DNA of 64,000 bases from Burkholderia cenocepacia (GCF_900446215.1 NZ_UAQZ01000012.1:124001-188000); one strand, 5' to 3'. Positions 1 through 11,974 are shown, counted from the stretch's first letter. A program made the numbers and translations. Notes: a model not told the origin generated them from the letters alone.

Positions 1-3000
1 CCGCGCGGGCCGAGTGTATACGTGTTTCGCTCGCCCGTCGGCCCGGTCAGCACCGCGGTCGCGCCGGCCGGCACCTGTGCGAGGTAGCCGTCGCAACGCG
101 CGGCCAGCGCCGGCTCGCGCTGCTCGATCAGCCAGTCGCGCAGCGTCGTGAGCGCCGCCGCCGGATTGCCGCGTGCATCGCTTTCGGTCGCGCCGTCCGC
201 CACCAGCGACTGCGCGAGCGCGCGCGGCAGCCCCGACGGACGCGTCGCGAGCAGGCGCTGCAGGTACAGCGCGCCACCGGCCTTCGGGCCCGTGCCCGAC
301 AGCCCTTCGCCGCCGAACGGCTGCACGCCGACCACCGCGCCGATCACGTTGCGGTTCACGTAGATGTTGCCCACGTGCGCATTCGAGATCACGTGCGCGA
401 TCGTCTCGTCGATCCGCGTGTGGATGCCGAGCGTCAGCCCGTAGCCGGTCGCGCGGATCTGCTCGAGCAGCTTGTCGAGCTGGCTGCGGCGGTAGCGCAC
501 CACGTGCAGCACGGGGCCGAACACTTCGCGCTTCAACTCGTCGATGCTGCCGATCTCGATCAGCGTCGGCGGCACGAACGTGCCGTGCGCGCATGCGTCG
601 GGCATCGGCAGTTGCGTGACCGTGTGGCCCTTGTCCTTCATCGCCGCGATGTGCGTGTCGATCGTCTGCTTCGCCTCGGCGTCGATCACCGGGCCGACGT
701 CGGTCGACAGCCGGTCCGGGTTGCCGAGCGCCAGCTCGTGCATCGCGCCCTTCAACATCGTCAGCGTGCGGTCCGCGACGTCGTCCTGCAGACACAGAAC
801 GCGCAGCGCCGAACACCGTTGACCGGCCGAGTCGAACGACGACTGCATCACGTCCGCGACGACCTGCTCCGCGAGCGCCGACGAATCGACGATCATCGCG
901 TTCTGGCCGCCCGTTTCCGCGATCAGCGGAATCGGCTTGCCGTCCGGGTCGAGGCGCGCGGACAGCGTCTTGTTGATCAGGCGTGCGACTTCGGTCGAAC
1001 CGGTGAACATCACCGCACGCGTGCGCGCATCGGCGACCAGCGCCGCACCGACGGTCTCGCCGGTGCCCGGCAGCAGTTGCACCGCGCCGGCCGGCACGCC
1101 GGCCTCGCGCAGCAGGCGCACGGCTTGCGCGGCGATCAGCGGCGTCTGTTCGGCCGGCTTCGCGAGCACCGTGTTGCCGGCGGCGAGCGCCGCGGCGACC
1201 TGGCCCATGAAGATCGCGAGCGGGAAGTTCCACGGGCTGATACAGACCACGGGGCCGAGCGGGCGGTGCGTGTCGTTCGAGAACTCGCCGCGGATCTGCG
1301 CCGCGTAGTAGCGCAGGAAGTCGACCGCTTCGCGGATCTCGGCGATCGCGTTCGGCAGCGACTTGCCGGCTTCGCGCACGATCAGGCCCATCAGCGTGTG
1401 CATCTGCGCTTCGAGCAGGTCGGCGGCGCGCACCAGGCAATCGGCGCGCGCGTCGACCGGCGTCGCCTGCCAGATCGGCGCGGCGGCCACCGCGTGCGCG
1501 AGCGCCGCGCTCACGTGTTCGGACGTCGCTTCGCTGACCGTGCCGACCACGTCGCGCTGGTCGGCCGGGTTGCGCACGTCGCGCGCCGGCGCATCGGCGA
1601 GCGCGTCGTCGGCGAGCATCGGCGCCGCGCGCCACGGGTGGTGCGCGCTCGCGAGCAGCGCGGACGACAGCGACGCGAGACGGTGTTCGTTCGACAGGTC
1701 GAGGCCCATCGAGTTGGGACGCTCGTCGCCATACAGGTTGCGCGGCAGCGGGATCTTCGCGTGCGGCGCGCCGAGCGGCACGACCTTCGACGCTTCGTCG
1801 ACCGGATCGGCAACGAGCTCCTTCACCGACACGGTCTTATCGGCGATGCGGTTCACGAACGACGTGTTCGCGCCGTTTTCCAGCAGACGGCGCACGAGGT
1901 ACGCGAGCAGCGTCTCGTGCGTGCCGACCGGCGCGTACACGCGGCACGGGCGGTTCAGCTTGTCGCGACCGGTGACTTCCTCGTACAGCGGCTCGCCCAT
2001 CCCGTGCAGGCACTGGAATTCGTACTGGCCCGGGTAGTAGTTCTGGCCCGCGAGCTGGTAGATCGCGGCCAGCGTGTACGCGTTGTGCGTCGCGAACTGC
2101 GGGTACACGGCGTCCGGCGCGGCGAGCAGCTTCTTCGCGCACGCGAGGTACGACACGTCGGTGTAGATCTTGCGCGTGTAGACCGGATAGCCTTCGAGGC
2201 CGTCGACCTGCGCCCGCTTGATCTCGGTATCCCAGTACGCGCCCTTCACGAGGCGGATCATCAGGCGATGACGGCTGCGGCGCGCGAGATCGATCAGGTA
2301 GTCGATCACGAACGGGCAGCGCTTCTGGTAGCCCTGCACGACGAAACCGATGCCGTTCCAGCCGGCGAGCTCCGGATCGAAGCACAGTGCCTCGAGCAGG
2401 TCGAGCGACAGTTCGAGACGGTCGGCTTCTTCCGCGTCGATGTTCAGGCCGATGTCATAGCGGCGCGCGAGCAGCGCGAGCGCGCGCACGCGCGGCAGCA
2501 GCTCGCTCATCGTGCGGTCCTGCTGCGAGCGCGAGTAGCGCGCATGCAGCGCCGACAGCTTGATCGAGATGCCCGGGCCTTCGTAGATGCCGCGGCCGCC
2601 GGCCGCCTTGCCGATCGCGTGGATCGCCTGTTCGTACGACGCGTAGTAGCGCTGCGCGTCCTCTTCGGTGGTCGCCGCTTCGCCGAGCATGTCGTACGAG
2701 TAGCGGAAGCCGCGCGCTTCGTACTTGCGGCTGTTCGCGAGCGCTTCGGAAATCGTTTCGCCGGTGACGAACTGCTCGCCCATCAGGCGCATGGCCATGT
2801 CGACGCCCTTGCGGATCAGCGGCTCGCCGCCGCGGCCGATCAGGCGCGTGAGCGCCGACGACAGGCCCGCTTCGCTGTTGGTCGTCACGAGCTTGCCGGT
2901 GATCATCAGCCCCCAGGTCGCCGCGTTCACGAACAGCGACGGCGCATGGCCGACGTGCGAGCGCCAGTCGCCCTTGCTGATCTTGTCGCGGATCAGCGCG

Positions 3001-3536
3001 TCGCGCGTCGCACGGTCGGGAATGCGCAACAGCGCTTCGGCGAGGCACATCAGCGCGACGCCTTCCTGGCTCGACAGCGAAAACTCGTGGATCAGCCCTT
3101 CGACGCCGCCGCCCGAGCTCTTCTCGCGCAGCGCCTCGGCCAGCTTCGTCGCGAGCGCCTGCACGTCCGCCTGCAGGTTCGCGGGCAAGCGCGCCTGGCC
3201 GAGCAGGAACGGCACGCACTCCGGTTCCGGACGGCGGTACGCGGCCGTGATCGCCGCGCGCAGCACCGATTGCGGCTGCACGTTCTGCGCGAACTCGAGG
3301 AACGGATGCGGCGAGTTGTCGTCGTCGCCGTCCGCGGCCTGACCGTCGGCGAGCTCCGTCACGCCGCTGTGGCCCGACAGCTCGGGCGGCAACTGGCCGT
3401 GCTCGATCCGCTCGAGATACGCGAAGATCGCCTGCTTGATCAGCCAGTGGGGAGTGCGCTCGAGACGCGCGGCGGCGTCCTTGAGGCGCGAGCGGAGAAG
3501 GTCGTCGACTTTGACGCCGAGAGTCGTGCTTGCCAT
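1..3536 (-). CDS. putA: Trifunctional proline utilization protein PutA (3' end off the window)
   Basis: PutA oxidises proline to glutamate at the inner membrane face and also represses its own gene. About 1178 residues are visible; the C-terminus runs off the left edge, and the family is usually about 1300 residues. Residues 1-45 form a ribbon-helix-helix DNA-binding domain (TTLGVKVDD followed by two helices). The flavin-dependent proline dehydrogenase domain follows (roughly 260-570), then the NAD-dependent pyrroline-5-carboxylate dehydrogenase domain (from about 650), with the AETGGQNA motif and the nucleophile Cys near residue 908 in GQRCSALRV. The ATG at 3536 is the start because it gives the canonical N-terminal fold. 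The upstream region carries promoters overlaid with PutA-type operators, so autoregulation is likely. Identity is certain; residue limits of domains are approximate. Confidence 0.97.
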   Translation of the reverse strand, partial: MASTTLGVKVDDLLRSRLKDAAARLERTPHWLIKQAIFAYLERIEHGQLPPELSGHSGVTELADGQAADGDDDNSPHPFLEFAQNVQPQSVLRAAITAAYRRPEPECVPFLLGQARLPANLQADVQALATKLAEALREKSSGGGVEGLIHEFSLSSQEGVALMCLAEALLRIPDRATRDALIRDKISKGDWRSHVGHAPSLFVNAATWGLMITGKLVTTNSEAGLSSALTRLIGRGGEPLIRKGVDMAMRLMGEQFVTGETISEALANSRKYEARGFRYSYDMLGEAATTEEDAQRYYASYEQAIHAIGKAAGGRGIYEGPGISIKLSALHARYSRSQQDRTMSELLPRVRALALLARRYDIGLNIDAEEADRLELSLDLLEALCFDPELAGWNGIGFVVQGYQKRCPFVIDYLIDLARRSRHRLMIRLVKGAYWDTEIKRAQVDGLEGYPVYTRKIYTDVSYLACAKKLLAAPDAVYPQFATHNAYTLAAIYQLAGQNYYPGQYEFQCLHGMGEPLYEEVTGRDKLNRPCRVYAPVGTHETLLAYLVRRLLENGANTSFVNRIADKTVSVKELVADPVDEASKVVPLGAPHAKIPLPRNLYGDERPNSMGLDLSNEHRLASLSSALLASAHHPWRAAPMLADDALADAPARDVRNPADQRDVVGTVSEATSEHVSAALAHAVAAAPIWQATPVDARADCLVRAADLLEAQMHTLMGLIVREAGKSLPNAIAEIREAVDFLRYYAAQIRGEFSNDTHRPLGPVVCISPWNFPLAIFMGQVAAALAAGNTVLAKPAEQTPLIAAQAVRLLREAGVPAGAVQLLPGTGETVGAALVADARTRAVMFTGSTEVARLINKTLSARLDPDGKPIPLIAETGGQNAMIVDSSALAEQVVADVMQSSFDSAGQRCSALRVLCLQDDVADRTLTMLKGAMHELALGNPDRLSTDVGPVIDAEAKQTIDTHIAAMKDKGHTVTQLPMPDACAHGTFVPPTLIEIGSIDELKREVFGPVLHVVRYRRSQLDKLLEQIRATGYGLTLGIHTRIDETIAHVISNAHVGNIYVNRNVIGAVVGVQPFGGEGLSGTGPKAGGALYLQRLLATRPSGLPRALAQSLVADGATESDARGNPAAALTTLRDWLIEQREPALAARCDGYLAQVPAGATAVLTGPTGERNTYTLGPR

Positions 3537-3602
3537 GGTGGGTTCGTGCGCCGGTGCGAGCCCGGCAGTGTGGTGTAAGAGGATGCGCGAAATCCTACGG
3601 CA

Positions 3603-3800
3603 CGCAATAAAAAGGTGCAACCAAATTACGAGATAGGTTGCACCCATAAGTTGGTCAATATAATCAGTCACTTATGCGGTTGCAACCTAGGGGTTGCCCG
3701 TGGTCGGAGGATCGGTGTTTTCCCTGATCAGGCCGGTTCGGCACGCGTGTGCAACCTTCCGTATGCGCGCAAGCGGCCGAAAACCGGTTGCACTGCGTGG
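3603..3800 (-). promoter_or_regulatory. putA control region with PutA-type GTTGCA operators and two promoters
   Basis: Between putA and priA. GTTGCA hexamers (either strand) occur at 3616-3621, 3637-3642, 3679-3686 (palindrome GTTGCAAC, two overlapping copies), 3750-3755 and 3787-3792, with a degenerate GTTGCC at 3693-3698. GTTGCA is the reported recognition core of the PutA ribbon-helix-helix domain in Escherichia coli. Reading toward putA, a sigma70-like promoter TTGCAA-N17-TATATT (3685 down to 3657) has its -35 inside the palindromic operator. A second, TTGACC-N17-TATCTC (3658 down to 3630), has an operator in its spacer. The overlap predicts direct repression by PutA when proline is absent. 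Promoter calls are by eye. Confidence 0.7.
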
Positions 3801-3913
3801 TGTGACGCGGACCGATGCCGGCGGCGGGCAAGCAACAGACAGCTCGGCGCGCCGGGCGGCCCAGCTTCGCGGCATCCGGCAACGCGCGGCGGCAGGGGCC
3901 GCACGGGCGCCGC

Positions 3914-6175
<2,262 letters not shown>

Positions 6176-6626
6176 TGCGGCGCTCCGGCGGCAGCAGCAC
6201 GCGAAGTACGGACGGCTTGCATCCGCGCCCGCATCGCGACGGCGAACTTAAAGTAAAACTTCAGATTCGGCGCTAAGTTTTGGATTCGCATTAGGAATCG
6301 CCGTATACCCTGCCCAGCCTGTGGATAACTTTGTTGAGAACTCGCCGCTCAACGGCCGCAACGCGCGCGGGGCCGTGCTTTGCGCTGTTTTTCGCCGCTT
6401 GCGGCGGTGCCCCGCGAAGCCTTATTCCATAAGGCTGCTATTCAAATTACCGAACCATAGCGAGACAAATTGACCGATACGGGGCTCTACCGCGCTGCAA
6501 CGTGGAAAATGTGTATAAGTCAAGTCTTGACAAGCACCGAATCGGCAGCGGGAGCGGGGTTGCGCCCTGTTTAGTTTCAGCAACGAAACGCTGTCATCCT
6601 GCAGTGCAGCATGACAGCGCTTGCGT
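6176..6626. other. Intergenic region between priA and hemE
   Basis: 451 bases without a convincing reading frame. It holds the hemE terminator hairpin (6589-6619), a perfect 7-bp inverted repeat AGCCTTA/TAAGGCT (6418-6424 and 6430-6436) that could be an operator or weak hairpin, and a perfect DnaA-box sequence (TTATCCACA on the minus strand, 6320-6328). The priA promoter must lie in the left part, but no clear -35/-10 pair was found. Confidence 0.5.
6589..6619 (-). terminator. Putative intrinsic terminator of hemE
   Basis: Nine-base stem CGCTGTCAT/ATGACAGCG (6589-6597 with 6611-6619), extended by an inner CTGC/GCAG stem after one C-C mismatch. It starts 8 bases beyond the hemE stop. On the minus strand it is followed by a short T-rich stretch (TTTCGTTG), so the U-tract is weak. 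Confidence 0.55.
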
Positions 6627-7721
6627 TCAGCCCGCTGCTCCGCTACGGATCGCGCGGCTGTGGGTATGCACTTCGTCGACGAGTTCGGCGACGTGATCGG
6701 GCGACGTGAATTGCGAAATGCCGTGCCCGAGGTTGAACACGTGGCCCGGATGGTTGCCGTAGCTGTCGAGCACCGCGCGCGCCTGTTCGCGCACCGCGGC
6801 CGGCGGCGCGAACAGGATCGTCGGGTCGAGGTTGCCCTGCAACGCCACGCGCCCCGCGACGCGCTCACGCGCGGCGCCGAGGTTGACCGTCCAGTCGAGC
6901 CCGACCGCGTCGACGCCGGTCGCCGCGATCTCCTCGAGCCACAGCCCGCCGCCCTTCGTGAACGTGATCACCGGCACGCGCTCGCCGTCGTGCTCGCGCT
7001 TGAGCTGCGACACCACGCGGCGGATATAGTCGAGCGAGAAGCGCTGATACGCGCCGTCGGCCAGCGCACCGCCCCACGTATCGAAGATCATCACGGCCTG
7101 CGCGCCCGCTTCGATCTGCGCGTTCAGGTACGCGGCCACCGCCTGCGCGTTCACGTCGAGGATCCGGTGCATCAGATCCGGGCGCGAATACGCCATCGAC
7201 TTCACCGTGCGGAAATCGTCCGAGCCGCCGCCTTCGACCATGTAGCACGCGAGCGTCCACGGGCTGCCCGAAAAGCCGATCAGCGGCACGCGCTGACGGC
7301 CCTGAGCGTCGGTGAGCGCGCGGCGGATCTCGCGCACGGCGCCCGTCACGTAGCCGAGCGTCGCCTCGATGTCCGGCACCGCGAGCTTCGCGACGTCGGC
7401 CTCGGTGCGCACCGGATGCGCGAACTTCGGCCCTTCGCCGACCTGGAAGTCGAGGCCGAGCCCCATCGCGTCGGGAATCGTCAGAATGTCCGAGAACAGG
7501 ATCGCGGCGTCGAGCGGGAAGCGCTCGAGCGGCTGCAGCGTCACCTCGGTCGCGTAGTCGGGATTCTTTGCGAGGCCGAGGAAGCTGCCGGCGCGCGCGC
7601 GTGTCGCGTTGTATTCGGGCAGGTAGCGGCCGGCCTGGCGCATCAGCCAGATCGGCGTGTAGTCGGTCGGCTCGCGCAGAAGCGCACGCAGGAAGGTGTC
7701 GTTGAGCAGGTTATGGGCCAC
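6627..7721 (-). CDS. hemE: Uroporphyrinogen decarboxylase HemE
   Basis: HemE removes four carboxyl groups from uroporphyrinogen III to give coproporphyrinogen III in haem and sirohaem synthesis, in the cytoplasm. From a GTG at 7721 the product is 364 residues ([15 protein letters not shown]), the usual family length. An in-frame ATG at 7805 would add 28 residues without similarity to the family, so the GTG is preferred, although no strong ribosome-binding site precedes it. The signature [15 protein letters not shown] begins near residue 23, and the catalytic Asp is in FSDIL (residue 78). The gene is divergent from the pheC-like gene. Confidence 0.96.
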   Translation of the reverse strand: MAHNLLNDTFLRALLREPTDYTPIWLMRQAGRYLPEYNATRARAGSFLGLAKNPDYATEVTLQPLERFPLDAAILFSDILTIPDAMGLGLDFQVGEGPKFAHPVRTEADVAKLAVPDIEATLGYVTGAVREIRRALTDAQGRQRVPLIGFSGSPWTLACYMVEGGGSDDFRTVKSMAYSRPDLMHRILDVNAQAVAAYLNAQIEAGAQAVMIFDTWGGALADGAYQRFSLDYIRRVVSQLKREHDGERVPVITFTKGGGLWLEEIAATGVDAVGLDWTVNLGAARERVAGRVALQGNLDPTILFAPPAAVREQARAVLDSYGNHPGHVFNLGHGISQFTSPDHVAELVDEVHTHSRAIRSGAAG

Positions 7722-7870
7722 GGTAGGAGCGACGATGCGAAGGCAAAGCGGCATTTTACCGGACAGCCGCGCTCGGGCTGCGCATGCCGATGCGATGGCG
7801 GCCATATGACGCGCGCGATGGCTCCGTTATGATCGGACGCTCATATCGAACCGAACGAAGGAGGAGACCG

Positions 7871-8683
7871 ATGAAGACATTCGCCACGCTTGCCACGCTC
7901 GCTGCTGCCGCCGCGTTTTGCTGCGCCGCCGCGCACGCGCAGAGTACGGCCACTGCGGCGCCTGCGAGCGCCGCTACCGCCGGCTCGCGGCTCGACGACG
8001 TGCTCGCGCGCGGCGCGCTGCGCGTGTGCACGACGGGCGACTACAAGCCGTATTCGTACTATCGCGCGGACGGCCGCTTCGAGGGCATCGACATCGACAT
8101 GGCCGAATCGCTCGCGAAATCGCTCGGCGTGAAGACCGACTACGTGAAGACGAGCTGGTCGAACCTCACCAACGACTTCGTCGCGAAATGCGACATCGCG
8201 GTGGGCGGCGTGTCGACGACGCTCGAGCGCCAGAAGCGCGTGTTCTTCACGCAGCCGTACGTGGTCGACGGCAAGACGCCGATCGTGCGCTGCGCGGATG
8301 CCGACAAATACCAGACCGTCGCGCAGATCGACCGGCCCGAGACCCGTGTGATCGTCAATCCGGGCGGCACCAACGAACGGTTCGCGAAGCAGTTCTTCAC
8401 GCACGCGAACCTGACCGTCTATCCGGACAACGTGACGATCTTCAAGCAGATCCTCGCGGGCAAGGCCGACGTGATGGTGACGGATGCGTCCGAGACGCTG
8501 CTGCAGCAAAAGCTGAATCCGGGCCTGTGCTCGGTGCATCCGGACAAGCCGTTCCAGTTCGGCGAGAAGGCGTACATGGTGCCGCGCGGCGACGTCGTGT
8601 TCCAGCAGTACGTCGACCAGTGGCTGCATCTCGCGCGCTCGACCGGCGAGTACCAGGCCATTTCGGACAAGTGGCTGAAGTAG
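7871..8683 (+). CDS. pheC: Periplasmic cyclohexadienyl (prephenate/arogenate) dehydratase, PheC-like
   Basis: A solute-binding-protein fold (SBP family 3) that as PheC converts prephenate or arogenate to phenylpyruvate or phenylalanine in the periplasm. The protein is 270 residues from the ATG at 7871, which follows GGAGGAG. An N-terminal signal peptide ends near AHAQ (about residue 24). The body closely resembles Pseudomonas aeruginosa PheC as I remember it: LRVCTTGDYKPYSYY, DIDMAESLAKSLG, VNPGGTNERFAKQFF, PDNVTIFKQI and VDQWLHLA. A Glu in VMVTDASETLLQQ aligns with the acidic residue thought to serve catalysis. An amino-acid-binding transport protein is the alternative, but no permease or ATPase gene adjoins it. 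Stands alone, transcribed away from hemE. Confidence 0.75.
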   Translation: MKTFATLATLAAAAAFCCAAAHAQSTATAAPASAATAGSRLDDVLARGALRVCTTGDYKPYSYYRADGRFEGIDIDMAESLAKSLGVKTDYVKTSWSNLTNDFVAKCDIAVGGVSTTLERQKRVFFTQPYVVDGKTPIVRCADADKYQTVAQIDRPETRVIVNPGGTNERFAKQFFTHANLTVYPDNVTIFKQILAGKADVMVTDASETLLQQKLNPGLCSVHPDKPFQFGEKAYMVPRGDVVFQQYVDQWLHLARSTGEYQAISDKWLK

Positions 8684-8711
8684 GCGGCCCGCGCCGCGGC
8701 GGCCGATAACG

Positions 8712-8740
8712 GGCACCGACCCCGCGGCCGCCGGGGTGCC
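8712..8740 (+). terminator. GC-rich hairpin after pheC
   Basis: GGCACC and CCCCG pair with CGGGGTGCC across a GC-rich loop, with a two-base GA bulge, about 30 bases after the pheC stop. No U-tract follows, so it may be a transcript-stabilising or rho-assisted end rather than a true intrinsic terminator. Confidence 0.35.
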
Positions 8741-9149
8741 GACATCTCGCCGGAAGCGGCGGCCGCCCGGCCGCCGTTACACCTTCCGTCCGCGCCGCCG
8801 CCCTTCGCCATCGGCTCAAAACCCGCCGATTGGCCGAACGGCCGACTTCCGCGCATTCCGATCACGTTTCAAAATCTTTCTGACGAATGAATCGTCATGC
8901 GCGGTATCGGTCGCGCCGTGCACTTTCTCGCGTGAAAATCGGCAATTCATCGCGCCCGATACGCGTGAAAAACGCATCGCGCGCACACCCTGAAAACGCG
9001 ATGGAAAATATGGGTAAAAATGACCTTTTTCAGGACCCCGAAAACAGCAAAAAATCCCGGAAAGCCTTATCTGGCGGGCGTTACAACCTGAAACACTTTG
9101 TTACCGCGACGGGTCATTAATTCGCCCACAATGGCCTCAACGGTTTCAA

Positions 9150-9348
9150 CACGGATGCGGTCTCGTGTGCCAAGTGTGAGCGGACGCGAAGCGCTGCGAG
9201 CCAGTCGGTCACGTACCGAAGCCCTTCCGGGGGGCATCCCTGTTGGAGTCGTTTCCGGCCCCCCGCCGGACTCGGTTTCATCTTTGGTCTCCTCGCGCTA
9301 ACCCCGTAGCGTGTGGTTTTTAGCGGGCTAATAAGCCCGCTTTTTTTC
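9150..9348 (+). ncRNA. Candidate small RNA ending in an intrinsic terminator (5' end unknown)
   Basis: A textbook terminator (AGCGGGCT, AATA loop, AGCCCGCT, seven T; 9322-9347) ends a stretch with no open reading frame of coding character. Just upstream are further local hairpins: GAGT/CCGGC-CCCC-GCCGG/ACTC around 9247-9275, and CGCTA/TAGCG around 9296-9311. The nearest plus-strand gene ends over 600 bases upstream behind its own hairpin, so an independent transcript is plausible. No convincing promoter was found and I do not recognise a known RNA family. The left boundary is arbitrary. Confidence 0.3.
9322..9347 (+). terminator. Strong intrinsic terminator with no upstream coding sequence
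   Basis: Perfect 8-bp stem AGCGGGCT/AGCCCGCT (9322-9329 and 9334-9341), four-base loop, followed by a run of seven T on the plus strand. The minus strand lacks a T-run, so it works only rightward. Confidence 0.8.
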
Positions 9349-9356
9349 GTCCATCG

Positions 9357-9391
9357 AAAACGTAACGGCCTGCACAGGCCGCCACGTTTTT
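9357..9391 (-). terminator. Bidirectional terminator of the acyl-CoA synthetase gene
   Basis: Stem CGTAACGGCCTG/CAGGCCGCCACG (9361-9386, two mismatches) flanked by AAAA on the left and TTTTT on the right. This gives a T-tract on either strand. It lies about 30 bases beyond the minus-strand stop at 9418. Confidence 0.75.
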
Positions 9392-9417
9392 CCCGCATTT
9401 TCCGGCATCGTCCCGCT

Positions 9418-11145
9418 TCAAGCGGTCTTCTGCACGTCGAGCTTCAGCTCCTCGATCATCCGGTCGCGCATCACGAACTTCTGCACCTTGCCCGTCACCG
9501 TCATCGGCAGCTCGTCGACGAAGCGGATATAGCGCGGGATCTTGTAGTGCGCGATCTGCCCGTTGCAGAACGCGCGCACGTCGTCCTCGGTCATCTGCTC
9601 GTCCGCGCGCAGCACGATCCACGCGCACAGCTCCTCGCCGTACTTCGCATCGGGCACGCCGAACACCTGCGCGCTCTGGATCTTCGGATGCCGGAACAGG
9701 AATTCCTCGATCTCGCGCGGATAGACGTTCTCGCCGCCGCGAATCACCATATCCTTCAGGCGGCCGACGATGTTGCAGTAACCGTCCGCATCGAGCGTCG
9801 CGAGGTCGCCGGTATGCATCCAGCCGTCGACCAGCACCTCGCGTGTCTTCGCGTCGTCGTCCCAGTAGCCGAGCATCACCGAATAGCCCTTCGTGCACAG
9901 CTCGCCCGTCGCGCCGACCGGCACGATGTCGCCGCTCGGATCGACGATCTTCACTTCGAGATGCGGCTGGATGCGGCCGACCGTCGTCGTGCGCTTCTCC
10001 AGCGGATCGTCGGTCGAGCTCTGGAACGACACGGGGCTCGTCTCCGTCATCCCGTACGCGATCGTGATTTCAGAAAGGTGCATCTGCGACACGACGCGCT
10101 TCATCGTCTCGATCGGGCACGGCGAGCCGGCCATGATCCCGGTGCGCAGCGTCGACAGGTCGAATTTCGCGAATTCCGGATGGTCGAGCTCGGCGATGAA
10201 CATCGTCGGCACGCCATGCAGCGCGGTGCAACGTTCTTCGGCCACCGCCGCGAGCGTCGCGACCGGATCGAACGCTTCGCCGGGGAATACCATCGCGGCG
10301 CCCTTCGACACGCACGCGAGCACGGCCAGCACCATCCCGAAGCAGTGATAGAGCGGCACCGGGATGCAGAGCGAATCCTGTTCGGTGAAACGCATCGCCA
10401 TCGCGATCGAGCGCGCGTTGTTGACGACGTTGCGGTGCGTGAGCGTCGCGCCCTTCGGGCTGCCGGTCGTGCCGCTCGTGAACTGGATGTTGATCGGATC
10501 GTTGGCCGAGAGCGTCGCGCCGATCGCATCGAGCAGCGCCGGATCGACGGCCCGGCGGCCACGCGCCATCACGTCCGCGAAGCGGAACATGCCGGCAGGC
10601 GCCACCTCGCCCATCGACACGATCGTGCGCAGGCTCGGCACGCGCGCCGCATGCAGGTCGCCCGGCGTCGCGGTCGCGAGCTCCGGCGCGATGGTCTGCA
10701 GCATCTCGACGTACGCGGAGCTCTTGAAGCGCTCGGCTGCGATCACGGCCTTGCAGCCGACCTTGTTCAGCGCGTATTCGAGTTCCGACAGCCGGTAGGC
10801 CGGATTGATGTTGACGAGCACCGCGCCGATCCGCGCGGTCGCGAACTGCGTGAGCAGCCATTCGCTGCGGTTCGGCGACCAGATGCCGACGCAGTCGCCC
10901 TTCACGATCCCGAGCGCGGCGAGCCCTGCCGCCAGCACGTCGATCTCGTTCGCGAACTCGCGCCAGGTCCAGCGCACCTGCTGCTCGCGGAACACGACGG
11001 CCGGGCGGTCGGGAAAGCGGCCGGCCGTGTCGAGCAGGAACCGGCCGATCGTCGCTTCGGATAGCGGCACGTCGGTTGCACCACGCACGTACGACAAGCC
11101 GTTCTCGGGCGCGATCAGCGCGCCCACGCCAAGGTCTGCTGCCAT
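9418..11145 (-). CDS. AMP-binding acyl-CoA synthetase (FadD-like)
   Basis: Activates a carboxylic acid, probably a medium or long fatty acid, to its acyl-CoA through an acyl-adenylate. 575 residues from the ATG at 11145, preceded by a GGACGGAG ribosome-binding site. Adenylate-forming signatures are present in order: [10 protein letters not shown] (P-loop), [41 protein letters not shown], and the C-terminal catalytic Lys in TVTGKVQK. No signal peptide or membrane span, so cytosolic or peripheral. Substrate length cannot be read from the sequence. Monocistronic, with its own terminator. Confidence 0.88.
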   Translation of the reverse strand: MAADLGVGALIAPENGLSYVRGATDVPLSEATIGRFLLDTAGRFPDRPAVVFREQQVRWTWREFANEIDVLAAGLAALGIVKGDCVGIWSPNRSEWLLTQFATARIGAVLVNINPAYRLSELEYALNKVGCKAVIAAERFKSSAYVEMLQTIAPELATATPGDLHAARVPSLRTIVSMGEVAPAGMFRFADVMARGRRAVDPALLDAIGATLSANDPINIQFTSGTTGSPKGATLTHRNVVNNARSIAMAMRFTEQDSLCIPVPLYHCFGMVLAVLACVSKGAAMVFPGEAFDPVATLAAVAEERCTALHGVPTMFIAELDHPEFAKFDLSTLRTGIMAGSPCPIETMKRVVSQMHLSEITIAYGMTETSPVSFQSSTDDPLEKRTTTVGRIQPHLEVKIVDPSGDIVPVGATGELCTKGYSVMLGYWDDDAKTREVLVDGWMHTGDLATLDADGYCNIVGRLKDMVIRGGENVYPREIEEFLFRHPKIQSAQVFGVPDAKYGEELCAWIVLRADEQMTEDDVRAFCNGQIAHYKIPRYIRFVDELPMTVTGKVQKFVMRDRMIEELKLDVQKTA

Positions 11146-11376
11146 GAATGTCTCCGTCCTTTGGGTCTGATCGGCCCGCGCGCGTGCTGCGCGCCTCCGC
11201 CGCAACGCTCGCGACGAGCGGCCTCACCGCGGATGATGCCGCGCTCCGCTGACGGTACTCTGACATCAAATCGCGGTGGACGGATGAAATAGCACGATCG
11301 GACGCAATGATCCGGCCCGAAAAACGCAGACGAAATGCGGGCGAAACACGGAGGAAGCGTGGACGAAGCCCAGACG

Positions 11377-11404
11377 AAAAAAAAGCAGCCCGAAGGCTGC
11401 TTTC
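11377..11404 (-). terminator. Terminator of the atp operon
   Basis: Minus-strand hairpin AGCAGCC-TTCG-GGCTGCT (11401 down to 11384), a UUCG tetraloop, followed by eight T. It lies about 27 bases after the atpC stop. Confidence 0.92.
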
Positions 11405-11427
11405 TTTCGCGGGATACGCGGCGCGGC

Positions 11428-11853
11428 TCAGTGCCGGCTGCGGATCTTCGCCAGACGCTGGATCGCCTCGAGCTGCGCCATCGCGGTCGCGAGCTCGGAT
11501 TGCGCTTTCGCGAGGTCGAGATCCGACTTCACGTTCTGTAGCGTTTCCTCGGCACGCTTGCGCGCTTCCTCGGCTTTCGCCGCGTCGAGGTCCTTGCCGC
11601 GGATCGCGGTATCGGCGAGCACCGTCACGGCGCCCGGCTGCACTTCGAGAATGCCGCCCGCGACGAACACGAATTCGTCGTTGCCGCCCTCGACCTCGAT
11701 GCGCACCGCACCCGGACGAATCCGGGTAATGAGCGGCGTGTGACCCGGCAGAATGCCCAGCTCACCCGTTTCGCCCGGCAGCGCGACGAATTTCGCCTCG
11801 CCCGAGAAGATCTGCTCTTCCGCGCTGACGACGTCTACTTTGATGGTTGCCAT
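11428..11853 (-). CDS. atpC: ATP synthase F1 subunit epsilon
   Basis: Subunit of the central stalk of F1, which couples rotation and restrains ATP hydrolysis. 141 residues from the ATG at 11853 ([18 protein letters not shown]), preceded by GGAG; an upstream in-frame start would add an unrelated 21-residue leader. An N-terminal beta-sandwich ([16 protein letters not shown]) and the C-terminal helical hairpin ([13 protein letters not shown] through IQRLAKIR) are both visible. Last gene of the atp operon, followed by the operon terminator. Confidence 0.97.
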   Translation of the reverse strand: MATIKVDVVSAEEQIFSGEAKFVALPGETGELGILPGHTPLITRIRPGAVRIEVEGGNDEFVFVAGGILEVQPGAVTVLADTAIRGKDLDAAKAEEARKRAEETLQNVKSDLDLAKAQSELATAMAQLEAIQRLAKIRSRH

Positions 11854-11974
11854 ATCGACTCCAATCTCATCCACGGGTTGAGCGTATTGCGGCCGGCGCA
11901 GGCGGCCGGAATACAAGTCATCACTGACTCATTGCTCCGGCCGGCGCTCGCCGGCTTGCGACTCACTCAAGCCC

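Larger units (their letters stand above)
8684..9417. other. Long intergenic region with terminators and a possible small RNA
   Basis: 734 bases with no plausible protein-coding frame. It contains a GC-rich hairpin just after pheC, an AT-richer stretch near 9000-9060, and a strong plus-strand intrinsic terminator at 9322-9347 with no coding sequence ahead of it. A bidirectional terminator at 9357-9390 serves the acyl-CoA synthetase from the other side. Confidence 0.5.

Noticed and set aside
375-3578. Very long plus-strand open frame (over 1000 codons) opposite putA
   Set aside because: It is antisense to putA and is an Arg/His/Val/Ala-rich artefact of GC-rich codon bias; it has no recognisable domain. 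Similar shadow frames oppose priA, atpD, atpA, mnmG and the liv genes and were left out.
9150-9348. Identification of the candidate RNA as 6S RNA or another named family
   Set aside because: The expected central bubble and closing stem could not be matched by eye, and the usual neighbouring genes are absent.
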